From positions 290,072 to 354,071 of the forward strand of contig MJCC01000005.1 of assembly GCA_001766655.1 (NCBI GenBank): a DNA stretch of 64,000 bases, read 5' to 3'. Below the pieces are notes generated by a model that saw nothing but the letters and a program-made list of their open reading frames with translations, did no database searches and was not told the DNA's origin. The position numbers and the translations under genes are program-made. This DNA is from Phytomonas francai (lineage: Eukaryota; Euglenozoa; Kinetoplastea; Trypanosomatida; Trypanosomatidae). Below, piece by piece: positions 23,250-32,881 of this stretch; within the stretch, counting starts at the first letter, position 1, and the number at the start of each line of letters is the position of its first letter.

Positions 23250-23600
23250 ACGGGACAGGAGTCACATTCTGGAGAGGGTTTTGTTAGAATAAAAAGGTGG
23301 GTGGGGGAGGGGCAGTATAATGTGCCATATTGCGCTATCAATATCATTTTTTGTTATTTTTTCTTTTCAATTGCGTTTTTCCCTGTCCACATTTTTTGGC
23401 ATCTACACGATTTTCATTTGCTTCGATGATAATTCGATGACCAATTTAACAACAACAAAAAAGAAATATGCTTACTTGAAATATCACCAAGCCGATTCCG
23501 AGACGATTTCGTCAGGAAAACAGATGTGATGCCACGACATGGAAATCTGTATTTATTTATTTGAGATCTAAAGACTAAATTATCGTTTTGAGGTGCAATA
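23250..23600. other. Intergenic spacer, 351 bases
   Basis: T-rich tract at 23343-23400 (TTTTTTGTTATTTTTTCTTTTC type) could be the polypyrimidine signal for the next gene. No gene is seen. Confidence 0.45.
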
Positions 23601-25628
23601 ATGAGCCTAGTTATTTTTTATGGAACACAGACAGGCACGGCTGAACAGGTTGCTTTTCGTGTTGCGCGTTTAGCACTTAAGCGGGGAATCCCGAAGGTGC
23701 GTTGCCTTCCCGCGGATGAAATTCCTGTGGAAAAGTGGTATGATATGGCGTATGAAGATGGAGAAAAGCCGTACTCCTGTATACTTTTTATCGTCGCTAA
23801 TGCGAACCAAGGGGATGCCCCAGAGAGCTTCCGGAACTCTTGGATCCGCTTGCTTTCCGAGACCGAGCCCTCCCTAAAATTGCGGTGTCTTCGCTACGCC
23901 GTCTTTGGGTTGGGTGATTCAATCTATGCGAAGTTCAATTATATGGCAAAGATGCTACACAACAGGCTGCAGAGGCTGAACTGCGTGCCTTTGCTACTCC
24001 GGGGTCTCGGCGATGAAAGCGACGCCAAAGGAATCGATGAGGTCCTTCTGCCGTGGCTGATGTCGCTATGGGCTGCGCTGGGTTGTGCGATTCCACCGGG
24101 AGAGGTTGCCGAAAATCCACTGGAGGCTCTCGCCTTTCCATTGTATAAGGTTGCTCAAGTTTTACCTCAAGGGACGGTGGTGGGTGGCGAGGCGTCCGGG
24201 GGCGAACCCACTGCCCTCCCACGTGAGGAGGGCAGCGATCTCCCCCGTTCTCTGCCATGGACGCCTCCTCGTTCGACCTTCACGTGCGAAGTCATCGCCA
24301 ATCAGCGCCTTACCGCCGCGGATCACTTCCAGGCTGTTCACCACATCGAACTCACCCCACATTTGCCCTCCTCCGACCCCGGCGGCGAGGGCCTCTCCTA
24401 CGAAGTTGGCGATGCGCTCGGCGTGTATTGCCTTAATCGCACCGACATTGTCGAGGAGATGCTCGACCGACTGAGGCTATCCGGGGAAGAAATGCTCTGC
24501 ATTACCCCCGATGCCAGCCATGGCATTGTTGAGCAAAGCGTTCGCCCTTTTTTTCATCTGCCCATGACAAGCCGCACCTTGCTTACATACTATGTGGACC
24601 TAGAGGCGGTCCTAAAGCACGAGTTTTTCTGGATGATGTCGCTTTTTGTCGAGAAGCGGCCGCCGTTGACGAGCGAAGACAACCCTTCGAGTTGTCTTGA
24701 TATGAAAAAGGCGTGGGATGGCAAAACCGAATTAAACGACCAGGCTGAAAGTGAGGATGCTGAACAAGTAGCGGAGGTGCGGGAGCGGCTCTTGGAGTTG
24801 GCTAACCCGTTATACGTCGATGTGTACCTACAATATGCCCACCGAGAGAAACGCAACGTCTGCGAGGTTCTACACGACTTTAATATGCCGAACTCCAAGA
24901 CACGTGTGGAGCCTCCGTTGGCATACATTTTGACCTTCTTGACGCCGATGTATCCACGCTACTTTTCGCTATCCTCATCGCCCGCGATGGACGGGCAGCG
25001 GCGCCTGAGCCTAACGGTCGCTCAACTCGCCTGGCAGACGCCGATGAAGCGCCAACGCAAGGGTTTATGTAGTACTTACCTGACGGAGGCAAAGACAGGG
25101 GATAAATTGACGTGCGTATTATGGCAAGGGACGCTGTCAATGTCGCCGGTACCGCATCCGCTGCTTTGCATCGCCACGGGCACCGGCATCGCGCCGATCC
25201 GGAGCTTAATTCGACAATGTGCCGCCAGGGAGGACTCGGCGTGGATGGATACCCCGATTTACCTCTTTTTTGGCTGCCGAAATGAAGCTAAGGACTTTTT
25301 ATACAAGGAAGAATGGAGAGGGCTTCAGGAGTCGGGCAAATTACGTCAGTTGCACGTCATTCCAGCCTTTTCGCGCGATACCGCGAAGAAGGTTTACGTG
25401 CAGCATCAGTTAGGACAGCATGCCAAACTCGTGAATGCGCTTCTTCTTCACGAGGAGGCGATTGTGTACGTGTGCGGTAATGCGAAGCAAATGCCAAAGG
25501 ATGTGCAGTCAACCTTGGAGCATATTTTGGCGACCTGTAGTTTTGATGGGGATGATTTAATGGCTGTGCAGAGGATAAGACAGATTGCAAAGTTAGGGCG
25601 CTACCAGGTGGATACATGGTCAGCCTGA
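23601..25628 (+). CDS. NDOR1: NADPH-dependent diflavin oxidoreductase (NDOR1/Tah18)
   Basis: A 675-residue protein starting at ATG. The N-terminal flavodoxin domain has the FMN phosphate loop YGTQTGTAEQVA (residues 7-18), LFIVANANQGDAPESF and FGLGDSIYAKFNYMAK, which are typical of this family. After a Pro/Gly-rich linker (about 195-225), the FAD-binding domain begins; RYFSLSSSP at about 452 is the FAD motif. The NADPH-binding part has ATGTGIAPIRSLI at about 524 and LFFGCRNEAKDFLYKEEW. YVCGNAKQMPKDV and the penultimate Trp close the family pattern. The enzyme passes electrons from NADPH to the Fe-S protein Dre2/anamorsin in cytosolic iron-sulfur assembly. A charged insert with no clear homology lies at about 355-395. 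Confidence 0.92.
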   Translation: MSLVIFYGTQTGTAEQVAFRVARLALKRGIPKVRCLPADEIPVEKWYDMAYEDGEKPYSCILFIVANANQGDAPESFRNSWIRLLSETEPSLKLRCLRYAVFGLGDSIYAKFNYMAKMLHNRLQRLNCVPLLLRGLGDESDAKGIDEVLLPWLMSLWAALGCAIPPGEVAENPLEALAFPLYKVAQVLPQGTVVGGEASGGEPTALPREEGSDLPRSLPWTPPRSTFTCEVIANQRLTAADHFQAVHHIELTPHLPSSDPGGEGLSYEVGDALGVYCLNRTDIVEEMLDRLRLSGEEMLCITPDASHGIVEQSVRPFFHLPMTSRTLLTYYVDLEAVLKHEFFWMMSLFVEKRPPLTSEDNPSSCLDMKKAWDGKTELNDQAESEDAEQVAEVRERLLELANPLYVDVYLQYAHREKRNVCEVLHDFNMPNSKTRVEPPLAYILTFLTPMYPRYFSLSSSPAMDGQRRLSLTVAQLAWQTPMKRQRKGLCSTYLTEAKTGDKLTCVLWQGTLSMSPVPHPLLCIATGTGIAPIRSLIRQCAAREDSAWMDTPIYLFFGCRNEAKDFLYKEEWRGLQESGKLRQLHVIPAFSRDTAKKVYVQHQLGQHAKLVNALLLHEEAIVYVCGNAKQMPKDVQSTLEHILATCSFDGDDLMAVQRIRQIAKLGRYQVDTWSA

Positions 25629-25943
25629 CCAGTATCGGCTGGCGTGTATGTGTGTGTGTGTGTGTGTGTGTAGTGATATATTGCCCATTTTATTTTCCTT
25701 TCCAACTCTACCCCAATTTACCCCGCTTCGTGCTTTATTGTTCGTTTTCATTCCTTGCTTGTTGTTCTCACTTGGCACGTACTAGGGCGGTCCAAACTGC
25801 TTCAAGGTGACTTTTTTTTTCGGGTTATTGTCCCTTCCCCACCTTTCCGCTTTACCTTTTCCATATTCTGAATCCATACCTACAATAAGGTCCCCCTACA
25901 GAGGTGCTTCTTTCGATTCCTTGTGTATTGATTTCGACCTCAG
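25629..25943. other. Intergenic spacer with (TG)n run
   Basis: A TG dinucleotide run at about 25643-25670 starts shortly after the NDOR1 stop. Pyrimidine-rich sequence at 25809-25860 (CTTTTTTTTTCGGG, then CCTTTCCGCTTTACC) could direct trans-splicing to the WD40 gene. Confidence 0.55.
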
Positions 25944-27476
25944 ATGAATCAGCAGAGCCAGAACGTCGCGGCGCACACGATCACCGCCCTCCAGCACGAC
26001 AAGATCGACCTCCAGAAGCGGCTGGCGACGGTCCAGGGCGAGAACGCGGTGCTCCGGCGCCAGCTCTACCACGTAAGCACCCTCCTCGATGCCGCCGTCA
26101 GCAAGTTGGCCGACCTCGGCGTCGTCCTCGACGCCCCGATTGACATCCGCGCGCTCTCCGCGGCGGCCGAAAAGCACGCGGGCGGGGAGGCCGCGCAGGC
26201 CGCACTCGACGTGGGCGGCGAGGACTCGGCGCTGAAGACGGCCCCGCCGCCCCCGCGCGCGGGGGGCGGGCGCTTTCAGCTCCGCGCGGCCCTGCGCGCG
26301 CACAGCCGCTGCGTGCAGTGCTGCGCCTTCAGCGGCGGCGGCGACGCGCTCGTCGTCTCCGGTGGGCTCGACCGGCGGCTCGTCCTGCACGACTTTCTGA
26401 GCTCCGAGAAGGTCTGGGAGGTCGCGGCGCACGGGGAGAACATCTCCGACGTGGCGTGGTTCGAGGGCGCCCGGACGATCCTGTCGGCGTCGTACGACGC
26501 CTCGGTGAAGCTGTGGGACCCGCGCCGGACCGAGGCCGCGCCGCTCTACCACCACAACACGAACGGCTTCCTTCTCTCGATTGCCCCGCTCGACAAGTCT
26601 TTCGTGTTCGCCTGCGCGGATGTGAAGCGGTGCACCTCGATCGTCGACGTCCGCGCGAACAAGTCCTTTTCGTGGGAGCACCCGCACCGGGTGAACTCCC
26701 TCGCGTACGACAGCTCCCTCGGCCACCTCATCACCGGCCACAGCAACGGCGCCATCGCGATCTGGGATATTCGCATGGCCGGGATCGTGCTCTCCTCGAG
26801 CAAATCCTCGCCGCCCGCGAAGGAGCCGCTCGCGAACCTTTCCGAGCCGGCCACTCTCCAGCCGAAGGCCCCGCCGACGGGGTCGTTCCCGAGCAACGGC
26901 AGCTTCCACTGGTCCGACCGCGAGGCCGCGCTGCTCGTCCCGCACCCCCCCCGCCCTCTTCACACCTGGGCGAACGACCCCTCCCGGGCCTCCCTGTCTT
27001 TTCTCGGCCACTTTTCCGACACGGACGGGACGAAGCACCTGCTGAGTGCGTCGGACGACAACGTCGTCCGGGTCTATCGCGAGAGCCTGCGCGCGGGCCG
27101 GGGGAGCGACGCCTACGAGCTCGGCAACGTCCTGCCGAACGCCCTGTCGCGGGGGTTCGCCGCCCGCTGCGGGTTCTGGCGCGGGCGGAAGGGCAAGTCG
27201 CAGCTGCCGACCTTCCTCGAGGACGAGGAGAAGGACGGCGAGACGCCGGTGATTCGGCGCCTGACAGAGTCCGACCTCGTCGTCGCCGGCGGGCCCGACA
27301 ACAAGGCGACCGTCTTCGACGTCACCGAGGAGGGCGGCGCGGAGGTGCTCGAGTACCTGGAGGGCCACCGCGATCGCGTGACCGGCGCCGCCGTCTACAA
27401 ATCGGGCAATTACCCCATCATCGCCACCACCAGCGCCGATTCCATCGTGCGGATTTGGGTTCCCGCCAAGACTTAA
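25944..27476 (+). CDS. WD40-repeat protein with N-terminal coiled coil
   Basis: A 510-residue protein starting at ATG. Residues about 15-60 look like a short coiled coil (ITALQHDKIDLQKRLATVQ). From about residue 108 there are WD40 repeats: LRAHSRCVQCCAFS, ILSASYDASVKLWDPRR, LITGHSNGAIAIWDIRM and the last blade LEGHRDRVTG to VRIWVPAKT. A Ser/Pro-rich loop of about 60 residues interrupts the propeller near 275-335. WD40 proteins are scaffolds; no specific orthologue is recognised. The gene is extremely GC-rich (one counted 60-base line, 26161-26220, is 82% GC), unlike the AT-rich DNA on both sides and unlike the previous gene. This also creates long antisense open frames that should be ignored. 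Confidence 0.82.
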   Translation: MNQQSQNVAAHTITALQHDKIDLQKRLATVQGENAVLRRQLYHVSTLLDAAVSKLADLGVVLDAPIDIRALSAAAEKHAGGEAAQAALDVGGEDSALKTAPPPPRAGGGRFQLRAALRAHSRCVQCCAFSGGGDALVVSGGLDRRLVLHDFLSSEKVWEVAAHGENISDVAWFEGARTILSASYDASVKLWDPRRTEAAPLYHHNTNGFLLSIAPLDKSFVFACADVKRCTSIVDVRANKSFSWEHPHRVNSLAYDSSLGHLITGHSNGAIAIWDIRMAGIVLSSSKSSPPAKEPLANLSEPATLQPKAPPTGSFPSNGSFHWSDREAALLVPHPPRPLHTWANDPSRASLSFLGHFSDTDGTKHLLSASDDNVVRVYRESLRAGRGSDAYELGNVLPNALSRGFAARCGFWRGRKGKSQLPTFLEDEEKDGETPVIRRLTESDLVVAGGPDNKATVFDVTEEGGAEVLEYLEGHRDRVTGAAVYKSGNYPIIATTSADSIVRIWVPAKT

Positions 27477-28061
27477 ATAGGGGTGGGGTGAGGGAGGGGG
27501 TGCTGTCGTGGAAGGGGAAGAGGAAGTAAATCAACTTTGGAGGTAAACACAGCACATCCTCTTCATACGATCTCACCAATGCCACTATGGGGAGCCTGAT
27601 CTCTGGCATAGTCTGAAAATTAATGGCAACCATGATGTGTCGATCTTTCGTCGATGCATTCCTTCTTCTTTGGCAGGGAACGAGAACATTTGGGAAAGGG
27701 GTTCTGTGATTGGGAAAAAGGTTTGAAGTTTCTAATGCTCAGGCCGTCAGGGAAAATTGATCGCTTTTTCTCATTTTTACACACGCAGTTCATACATCTC
27801 TTGATGTGATGCGTGGTGCCCTTATTCGGTAAATATTTTCTACACACACACATACACACACACAGAAAAAAAAAGTTTCTACTCGACTTTGGTCGAATCT
27901 ATTGTTGGACTCTACGCATCTTTAGATACTGTCATGGTTATCATTTCTCATTGATGGTGGATTATTGCTGAGGGATCATTAACGCACATACTTTTTGGAT
28001 TTACATACTAATTTTATTGGTTTCAAGGAATAGGATTTCTACAAAAGGAAAATAGTTTAAA
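27477..28061. other. Intergenic spacer with (CA)n run
   Basis: Mixed composition, with a CA dinucleotide run at 27842-27864 followed by an A run. No gene or RNA is seen. Confidence 0.5.
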
Positions 28062-28871
28062 ATGTCTAATTGGGCCGAAGGAGTGGAGGAGGACGTCATT
28101 TACAAAGACGGCTTCGAGAGCAACTTTGACGAAGACGAGGAATATGACGAGGAGGAGGAGGACTTCATCGACGAGGAGGAGCTTTGGGCGAACGCGAAGC
28201 TGGTGCGTGAGGTCGAGGCGGATATGGATGGCAACCAGTTTGAGGTGATCAAGAAGGTCCGGCAGTACCACGTCGACCGCGCGATCACGGAGGTGGACCT
28301 CCGCGCGGCGCTGCGACGCTTCGGCAAGGCGACCGAGGGCCAGTCGAACCTCGTCTCGAAGGAGCCCCCGCTCGCCCTGGAGCTCGGCGACGTCGACCAC
28401 TTCGAGCGGGAGAGCCGGAACGAGGTGAAGCGGCTCCTGCACGAGGTCGGGAACACCGAGGTCCGGATCACCGACCCCCACCTCCAGATCATCGTCAAGG
28501 AGGAGCAGCTCAAGCGGCAGGCCGAGGCCGCGAGCGCGCTGAGGCCGGACGCGAGCAGCGGCGAGACGACGTGGGGCGCGAACCGCACAAGCGCCCCGAA
28601 GGAGCGGGACTCGCAGGACTTCCGCCGACGCGTGCGGGTCACCAACATCGGGGACAGCATCACGGAGGAGAACCTGTGGAATATCTTCAGCACCAATGAA
28701 ATCATCGTCGAGCGGGTGTACCTGCCGCAGGATAAGGAGTCGAACCAGAACAAGGGCTTCGCGTTTATCACCTTTAGAGACGTGGCGATGGCTGAGAAGG
28801 TCCTGGAGTGGCGGGACCGTAGGTTCAAGAATGTAGTGATGCGGCTGACGAGGGCTATGGAGCTGAAGTAG
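28062..28871 (+). CDS. EIF3G: Translation initiation factor eIF3 subunit G
   Basis: A 269-residue protein starting at ATG with MSNWAEGVEED, echoing the SWADQVEE start of eIF3g. An acidic run covers residues 20-42. The segment DMDGNQFEVIKKVRQYHV then matches the eIF3g-type EDGKKFKIVRTFRIE region that contacts eIF3b/i. The last ~85 residues are an RNA recognition motif: RRVRVTNIGDSITEENLWNIF (RNP2 VRVTNI) and KGFAFITF (RNP1). eIF3g is part of the peripheral eIF3 module acting in scanning and reinitiation. The middle of the gene (about 28190-28670) is visibly GC-rich while the 5' start and the RRM end are not. Confidence 0.8.
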   Translation: MSNWAEGVEEDVIYKDGFESNFDEDEEYDEEEEDFIDEEELWANAKLVREVEADMDGNQFEVIKKVRQYHVDRAITEVDLRAALRRFGKATEGQSNLVSKEPPLALELGDVDHFERESRNEVKRLLHEVGNTEVRITDPHLQIIVKEEQLKRQAEAASALRPDASSGETTWGANRTSAPKERDSQDFRRRVRVTNIGDSITEENLWNIFSTNEIIVERVYLPQDKESNQNKGFAFITFRDVAMAEKVLEWRDRRFKNVVMRLTRAMELK

Positions 28872-29270
28872 GAATGTATGGTATCGGGGCGTTTTGGTGC
28901 ATTTTTAAAAAAAAAGCTTTCTGTAATAATCTAACATTTTCGTAAAAATAAAGCAAGTTCCACCTAGGCGTTTAATGGTATTTACTATTTAGTACTATAG
29001 GCAGGGACCGCCTTAAAAAAAAAGAAAAACAGACTACTTCACACCCTCCCTGACCTACCAGGTATGCGTTTTTTTTCTTGACGACTCTCTTCTGTTTACT
29101 CTTTTCTTTTTTTTGCATCCCCTTCTCCCTTACTTTTTGTGTGTGCGCAAACTACGGAAGTTGAAAATAGTCATAAAGAGGAGACACACATTTCCTTTTT
29201 TAGTTCTTTTGATTGAAGTAAGGAGGGGGAGAAAGTCATTTAGTTTGTTCTATTTTGTAGTTATACAGTA
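28872..29270. other. Intergenic spacer, 399 bases
   Basis: Contains A runs (28907-28914; 29013-29027) and a long pyrimidine tract around 29068-29136 with T and C runs, a good trans-splicing signal for the J-protein gene. No gene is seen. Confidence 0.5.
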
Positions 29271-30368
29271 ATGAATGACCGAGAGCTAATACAACAAATC
29301 CTAAATAGTTCAAAGGACTACTATAGCGTTCTACAGGTCGACAAGGATGCGAGCCTGTCAACCATTCGACGGAGCTACTACAAACTTAGTCTAAGACTTC
29401 ACCCTGACAAAAACTTAGACAAGAGCGAGGAGGTTAAACAGGCTTTTCAGATCGTTTCTAGAAGTTATGAAGTTCTGAAGGATTCCAAGAAGCGTTCGAT
29501 CTACAACCGGTTCGGCGAGAAACGACTACAGAATATCGAGAGCGCCTGGGATGATATCCCGGGTACTCACGAATTCGTCTCGACGATCGCGAAAATCATT
29601 CTGTTTAAACTTCTTACACATGCCGCGTGGCGTATTGGTGCTGGCTCTTTCCTAAAATACATCAAAATTTTCTACAACTCTAAGGGCGAGCAAAATGAGG
29701 CCTTCATCCGATACACCAAAGAGTGGGTTGATTTTCGTCGGCATGTGATGAACTGTTTTATAGGAGTCATTGCTTTTTTCCTCATTCTTCTCAGCTTCGG
29801 GCCAATTTGCGCGTGGCTCTATGACGCGAATTCGTCAAAATGTCCCACTGGCTCGGCAGAAACAAAAGACTCCGTGCTCTTTCTCCCACCCCCTAGAGGC
29901 TTTGGAAGAGACCATAATCGTGCGAAAATGCTGCCGGTATATGCAATTTGCTTGCTCGAGGCGGACTCTCCATCGTTTCTGGCCTGTCATGAGCGTCTTT
30001 CGTTGCTGGGGGGGTTGGCTAACCATACTGAGCGACAGCCAGAGAGGTGGTTTGTCGAGCAATACGCAGGATCTGAAGAAGCTGCGAGGGCCGCATTTTA
30101 CATTTCCCTCACGGAGGAATGCAAGCGCGAGGAGCTTTTGAGGTGGGCCTCGCGTGAGCGCTTTGTGCAGACCGCCACGGTGCGTCGTAAAGTACTACCT
30201 TTAAGCGTGAGGAGCCTGAACCGGCTTCCAAGACGTAAATACCCAGAAAAAAGATGGAATTCTAAGTTCCGCGAGAGCTTTTCCGTGACGAAACAGGAAG
30301 AATTATTCTCCCCTTTGCCATTTTGTGAGCAATTATGGAAACGGAAGCCTCTCGCAGGCGCGGTTTAG
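29271..30368 (+). CDS. Membrane-anchored J-domain (DnaJ/Hsp40) protein
   Basis: A 365-residue protein starting at ATG. The J domain covers residues about 16-82 (YYSVLQVDKDASLSTIRRSYYKLSL), with the essential HPD tripeptide at residues 44-46 and the end motif RSIYNRFGEKRL. A hydrophobic segment at about 158-182 (NCFIGVIAFFLILLSFGPICAWLY) is a likely membrane helix, so this is a type III J-protein anchored in a membrane, possibly the ER or mitochondrial outer membrane. The C-terminal ~180 residues are basic and not recognised. J-proteins stimulate Hsp70 ATPase activity. The Cys-rich and C-terminal substrate domains of type I/II J-proteins are absent. Confidence 0.88.
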   Translation: MNDRELIQQILNSSKDYYSVLQVDKDASLSTIRRSYYKLSLRLHPDKNLDKSEEVKQAFQIVSRSYEVLKDSKKRSIYNRFGEKRLQNIESAWDDIPGTHEFVSTIAKIILFKLLTHAAWRIGAGSFLKYIKIFYNSKGEQNEAFIRYTKEWVDFRRHVMNCFIGVIAFFLILLSFGPICAWLYDANSSKCPTGSAETKDSVLFLPPPRGFGRDHNRAKMLPVYAICLLEADSPSFLACHERLSLLGGLANHTERQPERWFVEQYAGSEEAARAAFYISLTEECKREELLRWASRERFVQTATVRRKVLPLSVRSLNRLPRRKYPEKRWNSKFRESFSVTKQEELFSPLPFCEQLWKRKPLAGAV

Positions 30369-30886
30369 TATTCGCCATCGAGATCTGGTTCGTTCTTGCT
30401 TGGTTATTGTGAGGTAAAGCAGGGGGAGGTTGTGTTGAAAGGGAGGTACCCTTCTAGAGGGGGTGGGGCATTTTTTTACATCCCCCCCCCTCTTTCCACT
30501 GGTGGCAGTTCACGGCCGTCACATTGGCGTTCCTTTTTATAGCGTGGGGTCTTAAAAAATGCATATATATATATATATATATATATATTATCATTGCTAC
30601 TGATAGTTTTCTTTCATTCCTATGCTTTACACTCATTTACTGATAGCATTTTCCTGAATTTGTGAATATTTGCCCTCCTTCTTTTTCCTATCTCCATGAA
30701 AAGGGAGTGAAAATTTTTAAACTTTTACGATTTTGTTTCCTAAGGGGGAATTTTAATTTTAAAATAACTTGAAGATTATATATATATATATATATATATT
30801 TGTCTGTGTGTGTATTATGACATATATACTATCAATTTTTTTTTAGAGGATAAATAGTTTCATAGCCTTGACATATTGTTCTGAAG
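30369..30886. other. Intergenic spacer with two (TA)n microsatellites
   Basis: Two TA runs, at about 30563-30588 and 30777-30799, flank T-rich sequence. A C run at 30483-30490 is also present. No gene is seen. Confidence 0.6.
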
Positions 30887-32881
30887 ATGAATGCAGTTAA
30901 TATAGTCATCAAGCGAGTCAGGAATATCCTGAGTATACCACCCATCTCCGAGTCGGAAGCTAGCCGGATCATCTTTTTTGTGTTCGCTAATAGCGTTTCT
31001 CTGTCGATTTGGTATACCAACGTGTGGGCACCCTTTATCTTCACGTGCTTCGGAGAAAGTAACTTCTTGGTAGGGCTGATGACGGCAATCAACGGCGTTT
31101 CTCAGATGTTGACGGCCATCGTGAGCGGGTACGTCGCCGATAAGGTGTGGGGGCCATCTCGGACCCTGCAGGTTGCTCAGATGATAGGCGTTATCTCGCT
31201 CATTGCTGTTTTTATCGGCATCTGGTCGATGAATATCTACATAATCGGATTTACTCAGTGTTTGGAAGGCATCTACATGGGCTTCAACTTTACCAGTGTT
31301 GAGTCTGTCTTCGCACAGTGCCTGCGTACGGGTGAACGGGATTGGCTTTATAGCGTGAAGTTCAGCCTCGAGGCCTCGGGGCCAATTGCCGGGATTTGCT
31401 TGACGATCATCCTTTTCGCTTGTATAGGCAATACATGGGATCTAAAGACGCTGCAGTGGGTGATGGCTAGCGGTTTATGCCTGAACGTCATATCCCAGCT
31501 AACGTTTTTATGTACCTTTAAGCCGCTTCCTTACAATTTTGGCAAACGTACCGCGCAGGCGGGGGTCGACATTGCGCTCAATGATAATGGAGTCGACAAA
31601 GAAGATGCGAAGACGCTTGAGCGTGGGCAGGGTGGCGATCATCAGGGGAGGGGCGAAGGCACCTTGGCCAGGCGAGAGTGCTGTGGGGAGGAGGACGCGC
31701 GTGTTGTCGTGGACCCGTATGAGGTCCCCATCGAGATTACCTCCAATCAGCCCTCCTTTCACGCGTGTCTGAGTTCGAGCGAAGGTGGCGATATCCATCA
31801 AAGCCTAGTGGGCTCTCGCGCGGCGTTGGATTCTGCTCCGTTCGGCTTCGACGGAGTGGTAGGCGTGGGGTCGCGTAATGGGTCATTTTACCCAGTCTCT
31901 TTCCCTAGCATCTGTCAGAGGGATGAGACCGAAAAGGACGACAGCCCACCAAATTTAACCCAACGGTTGTGGACTCAAGACAAAAGCAGTGAAATTTTGC
32001 CCCCAGATTTCAAAGACAATGAAAAGGAAGGCAAAGATAAGTTTCAGTCGAGCCCTGCGCGAAGGCTATGCTACGTCGACATCGAGGCAGAGAAGGCGAC
32101 GGGGTGGCGTAAGAAGATTATGCTGTGGATTCCTCTCAAATATTACCCCTACATTTTGGTCGCTTTCGACGTCATCAGTATCTTTGGCAGCGGGATGACG
32201 GTGCAGTACTTTACCCTGTTCATGATGAAGATCTATGATGTTAGCCCCCTCGAGATGGCGACGATTAACCTCTTCAACGCAATTATCGTGATGGGGCTGG
32301 GGATAGTGAACGGGGTGGTCGCGCAGCGCTACGGCCGTGTGCGGACGATTCTACCCCCCAAACTGATCGGTGCTATGATTTTGCTCTGGATGGCGCTCGC
32401 TCGCGGGACGAAGTACGCGCCCAAGGTGTTGATGTGCATCGCCTATGTCGTTCGAGGGGCGTTAATGAATTGCTCCGCGGGTCTCTCGCGGGCGCTGGTG
32501 ATGGACATCATCCCGGAGCATCGCCGCGGGCGTTGGAATGCGATCGAATCGATTCAAAACATGGGGTGGTCGGGCACCGCCTTCCTCGGGGGGTTTCTCG
32601 CCGATAGCTGGGGCTATGGCGGGGCCTTTATCGTGACCTTTTGCTTTCACATCACGAGCTGCATGCTGCTGCTGCCGCTGACGGTGCGCAATGATACGCG
32701 GCTGCCGGTGCTTGTCGACGCCGAAGACGCGATGCGGAATGGGGGCGCGGTGAGAAAAGCAAATCGAAACGCGACGGTGACCGGGGATAAACCGTGGGAT
32801 GGCGATTTTAACTGTGAAAAACGTTTTTCCGCCCAAGGTAGGGTGCTTAACAGGGCAAATGATATCGCATCAAACGGCTAA
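30887..32881 (+). CDS. Major facilitator superfamily transporter
   Basis: A 664-residue polytopic membrane protein starting at ATG. The first half has about six hydrophobic helices (residues 27-215), with SGYVADKVWGPSRTLQ at the helix 2/3 loop, a form of the MFS GxxxDxxGRR motif. The second half (about 410-625) has further helices and the equivalent NGVVAQRYGRVRTI loop, then LVMDIIPEHRRGRWNAIESI and GWSGTAFLGGFLADSWGY. These last motifs resemble a family of kinetoplastid and alveolate MFS proteins of unknown substrate. The central loop (about 220-405) is very long (~185 residues), hydrophilic and rich in acidic, Gly and Ser residues. The C-terminal tail is also hydrophilic. The substrate is not known. 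Confidence 0.85.
   Translation: MNAVNIVIKRVRNILSIPPISESEASRIIFFVFANSVSLSIWYTNVWAPFIFTCFGESNFLVGLMTAINGVSQMLTAIVSGYVADKVWGPSRTLQVAQMIGVISLIAVFIGIWSMNIYIIGFTQCLEGIYMGFNFTSVESVFAQCLRTGERDWLYSVKFSLEASGPIAGICLTIILFACIGNTWDLKTLQWVMASGLCLNVISQLTFLCTFKPLPYNFGKRTAQAGVDIALNDNGVDKEDAKTLERGQGGDHQGRGEGTLARRECCGEEDARVVVDPYEVPIEITSNQPSFHACLSSSEGGDIHQSLVGSRAALDSAPFGFDGVVGVGSRNGSFYPVSFPSICQRDETEKDDSPPNLTQRLWTQDKSSEILPPDFKDNEKEGKDKFQSSPARRLCYVDIEAEKATGWRKKIMLWIPLKYYPYILVAFDVISIFGSGMTVQYFTLFMMKIYDVSPLEMATINLFNAIIVMGLGIVNGVVAQRYGRVRTILPPKLIGAMILLWMALARGTKYAPKVLMCIAYVVRGALMNCSAGLSRALVMDIIPEHRRGRWNAIESIQNMGWSGTAFLGGFLADSWGYGGAFIVTFCFHITSCMLLLPLTVRNDTRLPVLVDAEDAMRNGGAVRKANRNATVTGDKPWDGDFNCEKRFSAQGRVLNRANDIASNG

Noticed and set aside
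25896..27368. Long minus-strand open frame opposite the WD40 gene (490 codons) and a 403-codon frame on the + strand
   Set aside because: Produced by extreme GC content; Arg/Gly/Ala/Pro-rich without protein pattern, while the chosen frame has clear WD40 repeats.
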